A stretch of DNA of 64,000 nucleotides, taken from the NCBI GenBank assembly GCA_937871505.1, contig CALMPF010000042.1:1-64000 (forward strand). Reading direction: 5' to 3'. This document shows, piece after piece, positions 32,114 through 40,354 of the stretch (the first letter of the stretch is position 1; the number at the start of each line of letters is the position of its first letter). The stretch is from an uncultured Planctomycetia bacterium. GTDB taxonomy: Bacteria; Planctomycetota; Phycisphaerae; Phycisphaerales; SM1A02. The notes under the pieces are model-generated. The model had not been told where the DNA came from. It saw only the letters and a list, made by a program, of their open reading frames with translations, and did no database searches. The position numbers were made by a program, and so were the translations under genes.

Positions 32114-34015
32114 ATGCTCCGATTTCTTCGCCGATACAACAAGGGAATCCTCGTCGTCGGCGGCGTCCTGCTGCTGGTGGCGTGGGCCGTCTCCGATTCG
32201 CTCAGCCGCATCTCCGCCGCGAGCGCCGCAGCAAGCACGGCGTGGGCGGTGATGGATGGCAGGACGATCTCCGCCGCCGACCGCCAGTCGGCGCAGGGGG
32301 ACATGAAGCTGCTCCAGGCCTTGGGGCCGCTCATGAGCGCCTTCGGGCGCCCGGTGCTGCCGATCCCGGGGGCCGACCGCGATCCGGTCCATTACTTCCT
32401 CCTCCGCCATGAGGCCGAACGGGCCGGGCTCGTCGGACCCGCGGCCGAGGGCCAGCGGTTTCTCGAGGAGATGCTCGCGGCCTTCCCGGCCGAGGGCCGA
32501 CCGGACGTCGACCAGTTCCTCGTCTCGCTCCAGATCCAGAGCGGTCTCAACCGCACCGCCGCGCTGGAAGGGCTCGCCCGGGTCGAGGGGATCTGGCGGC
32601 TCGTCTCGCTCTACGACTCCGCGCCGCGCCTCTCCGACCGCCGAATGAAGGCTGCCGCATCGCGGCTGATGGCGTCGGTGGATTCCGACATCGTCGTGCT
32701 CGACGCCCGTCGCCTGGCGCGCCGGCTCGATTGGACACCGGACGAGGCCGATCTCGAGGCCCAGCTCGCCCGCTACGGCGACGCCCTTCCGAGCGCCGGA
32801 TCGCCGTTCGGCTACCGACTCCCGAATCGCGTCAGGCTGGAGTGGATCGTCGTGCCCGCCGCAGCGGTGCGCGGGAGCCTCGATCGCAGCGAACAGCTCT
32901 CGAACATCGAGCTGCGCAAGCACCGCGAGCGCCATCTCGCGATCTTCCCGCGCCCCCTCGACGGCAGCGATGACTTCGAGTTCATCCGCGACGCCGTCCG
33001 GCTGCATCGGCTCAACGAGCTCTACGAGGCGAAGATCGCCGAGATCATCAAGTTCGCCGGAGATCAGCTCCAGCATCCGCTGCGCGGTCTGCCGCGCGAC
33101 GGCTTCTACGTGAAGCTCCCGGAGGACTGGGAGTCGAAGAAGCCATCGCTCGAGCAGCTCGCGCAGGCGATCGCGCAGCAGTTCGGCATCACGCTCCCGA
33201 GCTACCAGACGAGCGGTCCCGATCTGATCGAGCCCGCTCGCGTCGCCACCCTCGATGGCATCGGGCGCGCCTCCTCGGACCGCTTCGGGACGACGCCGGT
33301 CACCGCGGCGCAGCTCGTCGCGCAGGCCCGCGAGCTGGGCGGCTCCGACACCATCCCGATCCAGCAGGGCGTTGCGGGCCCGCCGCTGCGCACGCCCGGC
33401 GGCGATGTCGTCATCTTCCGACTCCTCGATGTCGATCCGGCCCGCGCACCTCGCTCGGTCGACGAGGCGCGGGCACGGCTCGTCGAGGACGTGAAGGCGC
33501 AGGAGCAGTTCCGGCGCCTGGTCGCAGAGCAGGAGTCGCTCAAGGCTCGAGCTTCCCGCGATGGCCTCGCCGCGCTGGCGGCGGCCAACGACTCGAATGT
33601 CCGCGCCGCCAACGATCTCCGCGAGATCGGCGGCGGGTTCATTCCCGGCATCGGCGCCGTGCCCGGCGCGGTGAAGGGGATCGTCGACTTCGCGCTCGCC
33701 CTCCCCCGCGGTCAGAACGGCGAGGAGCTCGAATCGGTGCTCTCCCTCCCCGAGTCCGCTCGGACCTTCACGCAGCCGATCGACGACCGCCTGATGCTCA
33801 TCGTGGGACGGATCGTCGGCGTGGAGCCGCTCACCAGCGACGACTTCGCGTCGATCGCCGCGATGGGCCTCGTGGACCGGGCGATCCGCCAGGAGGAGAC
33901 CGCGACGCTCCGCGACGAGCTCTTCGGCCGTGCCGCGATGGTGGAGCGCTACGGCTTCCGGCTCATCGGCGAGGATGCGCTCGACGAGGAGCCCGAGGAG
34001 CTGGTCGCAGGTTGA
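32114..34015 (+). CDS. PpiD/SurA-like membrane-anchored chaperone, no clear parvulin domain
   Basis: This 633-residue protein has one N-terminal membrane anchor (GILVVGGVLLLVAWAVSDSL) after RRYNK, the topology of PpiD, a periplasmic folding factor. AVMDGRTISAADRQSAQGDM fits the SurA/PpiD N-terminal 'xVNGxxIxxxxxxxxxxxL' segment. VVIFRLLDVDPARAPRSVDEARARLVED matches the post-parvulin part of such proteins. I cannot find the parvulin core itself (RxxHILV, GGDLG), so it may be a chaperone without isomerase activity, or have diverged far. It is likely cotranscribed with rpsD (75-bp gap). The ATG at 32114 follows GAGGGT. Confidence 0.6.
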   Translation: MLRFLRRYNKGILVVGGVLLLVAWAVSDSLSRISAASAAASTAWAVMDGRTISAADRQSAQGDMKLLQALGPLMSAFGRPVLPIPGADRDPVHYFLLRHEAERAGLVGPAAEGQRFLEEMLAAFPAEGRPDVDQFLVSLQIQSGLNRTAALEGLARVEGIWRLVSLYDSAPRLSDRRMKAAASRLMASVDSDIVVLDARRLARRLDWTPDEADLEAQLARYGDALPSAGSPFGYRLPNRVRLEWIVVPAAAVRGSLDRSEQLSNIELRKHRERHLAIFPRPLDGSDDFEFIRDAVRLHRLNELYEAKIAEIIKFAGDQLQHPLRGLPRDGFYVKLPEDWESKKPSLEQLAQAIAQQFGITLPSYQTSGPDLIEPARVATLDGIGRASSDRFGTTPVTAAQLVAQARELGGSDTIPIQQGVAGPPLRTPGGDVVIFRLLDVDPARAPRSVDEARARLVEDVKAQEQFRRLVAEQESLKARASRDGLAALAAANDSNVRAANDLREIGGGFIPGIGAVPGAVKGIVDFALALPRGQNGEELESVLSLPESARTFTQPIDDRLMLIVGRIVGVEPLTSDDFASIAAMGLVDRAIRQEETATLRDELFGRAAMVERYGFRLIGEDALDEEPEELVAG

Positions 34016-34311
34016 TTCCGCAGTCGCGGCCCTCCGCTCCTGCGCCTCCCGACCTTCAGACCAACGACCAGACACGCCCGGGGAGCGGCCCCCGAGATCG
34101 GCGCGACGGCTCGCTGCCGACGGGGCCGACGCGGGAACCGCCGACGCAGACGATTACCTCGCGGCGCAGTCGCCCCGGCGCTGCGGGAGCGCCCCGGACC
34201 GGCCGCGCGGCGCACGACCGTCCCGGGTCTGCCGACTCCGAGCCAGATCGATCCCCGATGCGGAGACTCCAGCCCGCTGGCCACCCCCGCTGCCCCCCGG
34301 CCCCATCGGCG

Positions 34312-34758
34312 TCAGGTCACCTTGGAGCCCGGCTTCACGGGTCGCTGCACGGTGACCACGACCACGTCGCGCTCGTCGGCCTGACCGCCCTGGCCGGGGT
34401 GCAGGTCGCTGGCCGCGAGGATCATCCCCTCGCTGATCTCGCCTCGGAGCATCCGCGGCTCGAGGTTGGCGACGATCACCACCTGCTTGCCGACGAGCGA
34501 AGCGGGGTCGTACCAGGCGCGGATGCCTGCGCAGACCTGCCGACCCTGCGGCGTGCCATCGTCGAGCCGCACCTTGAGCAGCTTGTCCGCGTTGGGATGC
34601 GGCTCGGCGGAGAGCACGGTCGCGACCCGGAGATCGAGCTTGGCGAAGACGTCGTAGGGAATCGCGGGCGCTGCGCCGGCGGTCGCCGGTGCGGAGCCGG
34701 TCGCTCCCGCCGCCGGGGTGGTCGCAGCGGTGCCGGCCGGATTGGGCAGGGTGGTCAT
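34312..34758 (-). CDS. Free-standing EMAP/MetRS-type tRNA-binding domain protein
   Basis: After an Ala/Thr/Pro-rich leader of about 33 residues, this 148-residue protein is an OB-fold tRNA-binding domain: YDVFAKLDLRVATVLSAEPHPNADKLLKVRLDDG, VCAGIRAWYDPASLVGK, VIVANLEPRMLRGEISEGMILAA. The same domain ends many methionyl-tRNA synthetases, and also exists alone (CsaA, Trbp111, Arc1p-like). It lies 128 bp after the SpoIIE-type phosphatase, whose operon includes ileS. Its own -10 box, exactly 6 nt before the ATG, suggests separate leaderless transcription. Whether it works with a MetRS encoded elsewhere cannot be seen. Confidence 0.85.
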   Translation of the reverse strand: MTTLPNPAGTAATTPAAGATGSAPATAGAAPAIPYDVFAKLDLRVATVLSAEPHPNADKLLKVRLDDGTPQGRQVCAGIRAWYDPASLVGKQVVIVANLEPRMLRGEISEGMILAASDLHPGQGGQADERDVVVVTVQRPVKPGSKVT

Positions 34759-34764
34759 GGGGCG

Positions 34765-34770
34765 ATGATA
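34765..34770 (-). promoter_or_regulatory. -10 box, leaderless spacing
   Basis: On the minus strand TATCAT is followed by CGCCCC and the ATG at 34758, the 6-nt spacing found before four other genes. Confidence 0.55.
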
Positions 34771-34886
34771 GAGAACCGGCTCCGCGCTGCGCGGGCCCGT
34801 GAACGGGAGCGGGCGCGCACCGATCCCGCTGCCGACGCAGGGTGACGGCCCCGCGGAGGTCGGCGCCGCTCGATCGCCCGGGAGAG

Positions 34887-36365
34887 TCACGCAGAGCCGC
34901 CGCGATCGGCCGCGCTCTCTCCCTCGGCGTGCCCCGGGCTGTGGGCGATCTCGACCACCAAGGCGTCGTCGGCGGCGGCGCCGTGGCGGAACGACCGCAC
35001 CGCATCGAGCACGAGCGTGCTCGCGTCGGCGCTCTCTCGGGGAACTCGGCTGCGGAGCGAGATCGCGGAGAGCTCGCGGCGGATCCCCTCGATGCCGAAC
35101 ATGCGCCGCGACCGATCGGCGGCCTCGGTGACTCCGTCGGTGTAGGCGATCACCGACTCGCCCGCGCCGAGCGGGGTCTCCAGCGCGCCGGCGTCGAAGA
35201 GCTCCGCGTCGATCACGCCCAGCATCGGCGCGGTCGCGCCGAGCTCTTCGATGGCGCCGCCGCGGCGCCGCAGGAGCACCGGAGGATGCCCCGCGCTCGC
35301 CCACCGGACGACGCCGCGACGGGCATCGACGAGCATCGCCACCGCCGTCGCGTAGATCCCGCGCCCCGCGAGCGCCTCGCCGACGAAGCGGTTGAGCTCC
35401 GCGATGACCGCGCCGGGCTCGTTCTCCTCGGCGCCGCTGCGAGGCCGCGAAAGCTCCGCGTGAATCCGGTTGACCGCGAGCGCCGAGGCGACGCCATGGC
35501 CGGTCACGTCGACGAGCACGGCGAGAATCGCCTCCTCGTCGATCTGGGCGGCGAAGACGAAGTCGCCGCCGATCTCGCGCATCGGCTCGTATGCGTAGCG
35601 CAGCCGCAGCGCACCGAGATCGATCGGCCCCGGGAAGATCGACTCCAGCAGTCGGCGGGCCTCGGAGAGCTCGCGATGGACCTCGCCATAGCGTCGCCGC
35701 CAGGTCCGGGCGAGGAACCGGCTGGTGAAGCGGTCGTGCCGCCAGACGCTCCAGAGCACCCCGGGAAGCCCCGCGAGCGGAAAGAGGGCCGCGAGCAGCA
35801 GCCTGATCCACCCCGCCGCGGGCATGCCCGCGACCACGAGGGCGAAGAGCGCCCAGACCGGAAGCAGCGGCCAGATCGCGGCGCGCGGCGGCATCGCGAC
35901 GAAGGCGAAGAAGGTCAGGTGAAGGAAGAGGACCGCCACGATCCCGGAAGCGCCCGCGATCAGCGCGCTCCCGTCGGCGCTCCGAGCCTCGAAGGCGCCG
36001 CTCTCGAACGTCATCAGGAGCTTCATCCCGAGGACGACGCCGCCGCACGCGATCATCAGGAACCAGCCGATCACCCGCACCGTCATCACCGGCGAGAGCG
36101 AGACGCGCCAGAAGAAGGTCGCCAGCGCGAGGCAGCATCCGATCAGCCCGAGGTCGACGGCTTCGTCGAGCAGGAGCCAGGGCGCAGGTCCGGAGAGGTC
36201 GTCGCTCCCGAAGCGGGAGCTCATCCCGTAGACGAGGCTGATCAGGAGCACCGTCGCGATCGCGATCGCCGCCATCGCCGCGCGCCGCCGCTGCCATCGC
36301 GCGAGCTGGTCGTCCAGCTCGCGCCGCGTCGGCGCGTCGAGCGTGGCAAGCTCCGGATCGATCAC
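34887..36365 (-). CDS. Membrane SpoIIE/PP2C-type phosphatase
   Basis: This 492-residue protein has an N-terminal membrane part of about six helices (residues 30-190) followed by a SpoIIE-type PP2C phosphatase domain. Metal and catalytic acids are visible in IGGDFVFAAQ, LVDVTGHGVASALAV, YTDGVTEA and a closing DDALVVEI. RLRYAYEPMREIGGDF is the usual opening of RsbU-like domains. Such enzymes usually dephosphorylate anti-anti-sigma factors in partner-switching networks, but no anti-sigma gene is adjacent. The GTG start overlaps the ileS stop (GTGA, 4 bp), so translation is probably coupled to ileS. Confidence 0.87.
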   Translation of the reverse strand: MIDPELATLDAPTRRELDDQLARWQRRRAAMAAIAIATVLLISLVYGMSSRFGSDDLSGPAPWLLLDEAVDLGLIGCCLALATFFWRVSLSPVMTVRVIGWFLMIACGGVVLGMKLLMTFESGAFEARSADGSALIAGASGIVAVLFLHLTFFAFVAMPPRAAIWPLLPVWALFALVVAGMPAAGWIRLLLAALFPLAGLPGVLWSVWRHDRFTSRFLARTWRRRYGEVHRELSEARRLLESIFPGPIDLGALRLRYAYEPMREIGGDFVFAAQIDEEAILAVLVDVTGHGVASALAVNRIHAELSRPRSGAEENEPGAVIAELNRFVGEALAGRGIYATAVAMLVDARRGVVRWASAGHPPVLLRRRGGAIEELGATAPMLGVIDAELFDAGALETPLGAGESVIAYTDGVTEAADRSRRMFGIEGIRRELSAISLRSRVPRESADASTLVLDAVRSFRHGAAADDALVVEIAHSPGHAEGESAADRGGSA

Positions 36366-39178
36366 GTCACCCCCACCGCCTCGGCGTCGCGGTCGCTGAG
36401 CAGCCCGCCGTCGGAGCGCGCCCTGACCGTTCCGTCGCGCCGCCACGATCGCTCGCACCTCGGCTGATCGCGGAGATCCACGACCGCGACGCGCTGCGCC
36501 GCGCGGTCGAGAGCGACGCGGGAGACTCCGAGCAGGTCGGCCAGCTCCGGAAGGAACGCCTCGAGCCGCCCCTCCGGGTCCGGCAGCACGACCATGGCAT
36601 CGAGCGGGTTCTCGATTCCGTCGGCCTTCGCCGCCTCCAGCGACTTCTGCGCCGCCGCCCGGGCTGCGAGGACCGCCGACCATCCGGGCTCCTGCGCGTG
36701 ATCGATCGGCCGGACGACCTGCTCGTGAACGCACGCCTCCGCGTCCCGGATCAGCGCCCGGTACGCCTCGTCGGCGGTGTGCGGCAGGATCGGCGCGAGC
36801 AGCCGGCAGAGCACGTGGAGGATCTCGCGCATCGCCCGCTGCGTCCGCCTTCGCCGGGGCGCGTCGCGACGATCGCAGTAGAGGCGGTCCTTGACCGCGG
36901 CGCAGTACGTCGCCGAGAGCGTCTCGTTGCAGAAGTCGAAGATCGCCAGATGGGCGGTTCGGAACTCGAAGCGCTCGTAGGCATCGAGCACCGTCCGCTG
37001 GACCCGCGCGGTCTCCCCGAGGATCCAGCCGTCGATCGAGCGCGGGTCCGGCGCCTCCGCGCGGTCGTCCTGCGGCAGGTCGTCGAGGTTGCTCAGGAGG
37101 AAGCGCAGCGTGTTGCGCACCTTGCGATAGCTCTCGCCCGCGAGGCGCAGGAACTCCAGGTCGAGACGGATGTCGTTCTCATACGCCAGCGAGCTGACCC
37201 ACCAGCGGCAGACGTCGGCGCCGAAGTCGCGCAGGAGGTCCTCGACGTCGAGGGCGTTGCCGAGCGACTTCGACATCTTGCGTCCCTCCTTGTCGACGAT
37301 GAACCCATGCGTCACCAAGGTGCGGTACGGCGCCGCGCCGACGCTGCCCAGCGCCGGCAGCAGCGACGCCTGGAACCAGCCGCGGTGCTGATCGGAGCCC
37401 TCGAGGTAGAGGTCCGCGGGGAACCCCAGCTCGCGACCGCGAAGCACCGCCTGCCAGGATGCGCCGCTCTCGAACCAGACATCGAAGATGTCGTGCATCT
37501 TCCGCAGCGCGCCGACCTTCAGCCCCGGCGGCGCGTGCGGATCGGAGGATGGCTCATAGGTCGCCAGCAGCGTCTCCGGATCTTCGCGGAACCACGCGTC
37601 GCTTCCGCGCGCGGCCACCGCCGCGGCCACCGCGCGGACGCTCGCGGCGGTCATGAAGACGCCGCCGTCGGGGAGGCGGAAGGCCGGAATCGGCAGTCCC
37701 CACGCCCGCTGCCGGGAGATGCACCAGTCGGGGCGCGACTCCAGCATCCCGCGCATCCGATTCCGCCCCCACTCGGGAACGAAGCGCACGGAGGAACCGA
37801 TCGCCTCGAGCGCCCGTTCGCGGAGCGTCCCGGAGGAGCCCTCCCCGCCGCCCGCCGCGCCCGCATCGACGGACCGGTCGACGCCGACGAACCACTGCTC
37901 CGTCGCGCGGAAGATCGTGGGCGTGCGACCGCGCCAGTCGTGCGGGTAGCTGTGGACGATGCGAGCGGCGTGGAAGAGATGGCCGCTCTCGCGAAGCCTC
38001 TCGATCACCAGGTCATTGGCGGTCCAGACCTCGACGCCGCGCAGGAAGGACGGAGCGGTCTCGTCGTAGCGCCCCGCCTCGTCGACCGGGCAGTAGATCT
38101 CCAGCCCCTCGCGCAGGCCGGTCCGCCAGTCATCCTCGCCGTGCCCCGGCGCCGTGTGCACGAGGCCGGTGCCGTCCTCGAGGGTGACGTACTCGGCCGC
38201 GACGATCCGGCCGCTGCGCTCGATGAAGGGATGGCGGTAGCCGAGACCCAAGAGCGCCGAGCCGGTCGTCTCCGCCAGCCGCGCGACCTTCTCGGCCTTC
38301 GCCGCCGCGGCGACGCGATCGACCAGGTCGGATGCGATCACCGTCGTGCTCCCATCGATCTCCACCAGCGCGTATCGATGCCGAGCGTTGACCGCGATGG
38401 CCAGGTTGGCGGGAAGCGTCCACGGCGTCGTCGTCCAGATCATGAAGCTCGGAGTCGTATCCAGCTCGACGCCGAAGGCACGCTCGACCGCAGCCCGGTC
38501 CTCGGCCTCGAAGTCGACGTAGATCGATGGATCCTCGCGCTCCTCGTACTCCAGCTCCGCCTCGGCCAGCGCGGTGCGGTTGGCGGGCGACCAGTGCACC
38601 GGCTTGAGCTGGCGGAAGACGAGGCCGCGCTCGACCAGTTCGGCGAAGAGCCCGAGCGCCCCGGCTTCGTACGCCGGATCCATCGTCAGGTAGGGATGCT
38701 CGTAGTCCGCAATCGTGAGCAGCCGCCGGAGCGTGGCGATGTGCAGTGCGATGTGCTTCTGGGCGTAGCGGGCGCACTCGTTGCGCACCGCCACCCGTCG
38801 GGCGTCCTCATCGAGCGCCGCGAGCCGTTCGATCCGTCCCGATTCGACGAGACCGCTCATCACCCGATGCTCGATCGGCAGGCCGTGGCAGTCCCACCCC
38901 GGCACGAAGGGGCACGCCTTGCCGACCAGCAGGCGCGAGCGCACGACGATGTCCTTGAGGACCTTGTTCAGCAGATGGCCCGTGTGGATGGCGCCGTTGG
39001 CGTAGGGCGGGCCGTCGTGGAAGACGAACCGCGGCGCGGCGCTGCGCGCGGCCGTCAGCCGCTCATACAGCCCGCAGCCGTCCCACCGGCGCTGCGAGAG
39101 GGGTTCGTTCTGCGCCAGGTTCGCCTTCATCGCGAAGTCGGTCCTGGGGAGGTTCAGCGTCGGCTTGTAGTCGGGCAT
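36362..39178 (-). CDS. ileS: Isoleucyl-tRNA synthetase
   Basis: This 938-residue class Ia synthetase charges tRNA-Ile. The HIGH-type motif is in PPYANGAIHTGHLLNKVLKD, and the KMSKS loop is in EGRKMSKSLGNALD. CP1 editing-domain segments (TTTPWTLPANLAI, GTGLVHTAPGHGEDDW) are present, and the length is typical of the bacterial form. The C-terminal zinc finger is degenerate. Bacterial IleS usually ends C-x2-C...C-x2-C; here it reads RCERSWRRDG...LLSDRDAEAV, keeping only the first Cys. The start is the ATG at 39178 (MPDYKPTLNLPRTDF). It is followed by a phosphatase gene overlapping by 4 bp. Confidence 0.97.
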   Translation of the reverse strand: MPDYKPTLNLPRTDFAMKANLAQNEPLSQRRWDGCGLYERLTAARSAAPRFVFHDGPPYANGAIHTGHLLNKVLKDIVVRSRLLVGKACPFVPGWDCHGLPIEHRVMSGLVESGRIERLAALDEDARRVAVRNECARYAQKHIALHIATLRRLLTIADYEHPYLTMDPAYEAGALGLFAELVERGLVFRQLKPVHWSPANRTALAEAELEYEEREDPSIYVDFEAEDRAAVERAFGVELDTTPSFMIWTTTPWTLPANLAIAVNARHRYALVEIDGSTTVIASDLVDRVAAAAKAEKVARLAETTGSALLGLGYRHPFIERSGRIVAAEYVTLEDGTGLVHTAPGHGEDDWRTGLREGLEIYCPVDEAGRYDETAPSFLRGVEVWTANDLVIERLRESGHLFHAARIVHSYPHDWRGRTPTIFRATEQWFVGVDRSVDAGAAGGGEGSSGTLRERALEAIGSSVRFVPEWGRNRMRGMLESRPDWCISRQRAWGLPIPAFRLPDGGVFMTAASVRAVAAAVAARGSDAWFREDPETLLATYEPSSDPHAPPGLKVGALRKMHDIFDVWFESGASWQAVLRGRELGFPADLYLEGSDQHRGWFQASLLPALGSVGAAPYRTLVTHGFIVDKEGRKMSKSLGNALDVEDLLRDFGADVCRWWVSSLAYENDIRLDLEFLRLAGESYRKVRNTLRFLLSNLDDLPQDDRAEAPDPRSIDGWILGETARVQRTVLDAYERFEFRTAHLAIFDFCNETLSATYCAAVKDRLYCDRRDAPRRRRTQRAMREILHVLCRLLAPILPHTADEAYRALIRDAEACVHEQVVRPIDHAQEPGWSAVLAARAAAQKSLEAAKADGIENPLDAMVVLPDPEGRLEAFLPELADLLGVSRVALDRAAQRVAVVDLRDQPRCERSWRRDGTVRARSDGGLLSDRDAEAVGVT

Positions 39179-39567
39179 GGGTGGACGTGGGCGGGAGAGC
39201 CCGAGAGGCCGTGCGGCGGGGCGTGACCGGCGATCGTCCCGCGAGCGGAGCACCGAGCAGCCCCCTGGGCCGGTTCCTCGTGCCGGGGTCCCGGCGGGAA
39301 GGACAACGGCCTCGCGCTCGGCGAGGCCGTCGGGTCGACATCGGTCCGCAGACCCACCGCCTCGCGCTCACCAGCGCGCGGCAATGCCGGTCCCCGCAGC
39401 AGCGGCGCGGCGCGCTCGGAGCGACCTGCGGGAAGGGAGGGGCGGAACTGGCGGAGACGGGATCATCGAAACGGGGAGCGTATCCGTGGTGCCGCGATCG
39501 TCAAGGGGCGGCGAAGGCGGCGAGGCGGCGGAGGGCACGCGCCGCCGACGCGTCGACGGCCGCCGCA
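39179..39567. other. Spacer upstream of ileS
   Basis: 389 bp without a supported gene. It holds one strong hairpin (39306-39330). I looked for a T-box (GGTGGNACCGCG-type) leader on the ileS strand and did not find one. No promoter was identified. Confidence 0.5.
39306..39330 (-). terminator. Hairpin between the 113-residue gene and ileS
   Basis: A perfect 10-bp stem ACGGCCTCGC / GCGAGGCCGT with a 5-nt loop. On the minus strand it is followed by TGTCCTT rather than a T-tract, so terminator function is tentative. Confidence 0.45.
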
Positions 39568-39909
39568 TCACTCCGGATGCTCGCCCGGGCGGACCACCTC
39601 GTCGAGGTAGCGCTGGAACTCCGCCACGCGGTACGAGACGAAGCAGAACGCGTGGTGAATCGCGAACCACTCTGGATCGGTCGGGTCCTTCTCCAGGTCG
39701 CCGCGGAGGCGGTTGAGCTCGGCGAGGACCCTCTCCACCGGAAACCGGGCGGATCTGGAGGCCGATCCGGCGGGCGACGCCCGAGCCTCGGGCGTCGGCG
39801 ACCCCGTCGGCGCGGAGGGCGCGCCGCCCGCGGAGCTCGCTCCGGCGGGGGCGTCTTCGGGGCGATCGGCCGGGCTTCGTCGGTCGTTCTGGTCTGCGTT
39901 CTGGTTCAT
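39568..39909 (-). CDS. Hypothetical 113-residue protein
   Basis: I do not recognise this protein. Residues 1-55 are low-complexity and rich in Asn/Asp, Pro, Ala and Ser (likely disordered). Residues 56-113 look like a compact helical unit: FPVERVLAELNRLRGDLEKD, PEWFAIHHAFCFVSYRVAEF and QRYLDEVVRPG. It is supported as a gene by the predicted helical pattern and by a TACGCT -10-like box 11 nt before the ATG. It lies upstream of ileS on the same strand, with a hairpin between them. Confidence 0.6.
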   Translation of the reverse strand: MNQNADQNDRRSPADRPEDAPAGASSAGGAPSAPTGSPTPEARASPAGSASRSARFPVERVLAELNRLRGDLEKDPTDPEWFAIHHAFCFVSYRVAEFQRYLDEVVRPGEHPE

Positions 39910-39920
39910 GAGCAGACGAG

Positions 39921-39926
39921 AGCGTA
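39921..39926 (-). promoter_or_regulatory. Candidate -10 box of the 113-residue gene
   Basis: TACGCT on the minus strand lies 11 nt before the ATG at 39909, the same spacing as at 21616 and 29042. Confidence 0.45.
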
Positions 39927-40025
39927 CGGGGAGTTCCCGCGGCCGACGGCGGACTCGGCGCCGAGCGCGGCGGCGACTGCGGCGACCGCGCGAGGAAGGC
40001 GGTGGCAGCCTGATTCACCGCTCGC

Positions 40026-40031
40026 TATCAT
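40026..40031 (+). promoter_or_regulatory. Candidate -10 box of tRNA-Ala
   Basis: GCTATCAT includes TATCAT about 98 nt before the tRNA. No clear -35 was found. Confidence 0.35.
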
Positions 40032-40129
40032 CCCCGCTCCCAACCGGCCCCTCTCATCAGGTGCCGGCCACGGGCTTCGGACGACGCGTCGGAGGCGGGT
40101 TCCGCCTCGGCGTGGCCTCCGCGGCCAAT

Positions 40130-40202
40130 GGGGCAGTAGCTCAATTGGGAGAGCGCCTCGGTCGCATCGAGGAGGTTGTGAGTTCGAATCTCATCTGCTC
40201 CA
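40130..40202 (+). tRNA. tRNA-Ala (CGC)
   Basis: The 73-nt cloverleaf pairs GGGGCAG with CTGCTCC. The anticodon stem is CCTCG/CGAGG with loop GTCGCAT, giving anticodon CGC, which reads GCG alanine codons. The T arm is GTGAG-TTCGAAT-CTCAT and the discriminator is A. CCA is not encoded. Position 32 is G, which is unusual. A dedicated CGC isoacceptor fits a genome with heavy use of GCG. Confidence 0.93.
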
Positions 40203-40217
40203 CTTGCTGAACGCGTC

Positions 40218-40245
40218 ACGCCCCGCGACCCATGTCGCGGGGCGT
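40218..40245 (+). terminator. Rho-independent terminator of tRNA-Ala
   Basis: A perfect 12-bp stem ACGCCCCGCGAC / GTCGCGGGGCGT with a 4-nt loop (CCAT), followed by TTCGTC, 15 bp after the tRNA. Confidence 0.85.
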
Positions 40246-40354
40246 TTCGTCGAGGGACCGGTCGGCGCGCGGAGCGGGAGTCGCCAGCCACGTCGGCCGC
40301 GGCCCGAACGACGCCGACCATGGACAGTTCGCCCCGCTCCGAAGGACCAACGGC

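Noticed and set aside
39179..39567. T-box riboswitch ahead of ileS
   Set aside because: The T-box sequence (GGTGGNACCGCG-like) and the antiterminator layout are absent. Only a plain hairpin is present.
40232..40354. MutS start at the ATG at 40232
   Set aside because: This ATG is inside the terminator hairpin of tRNA-Ala. The TTG at 40355 has a Shine-Dalgarno and gives a normal MutS N-terminus.
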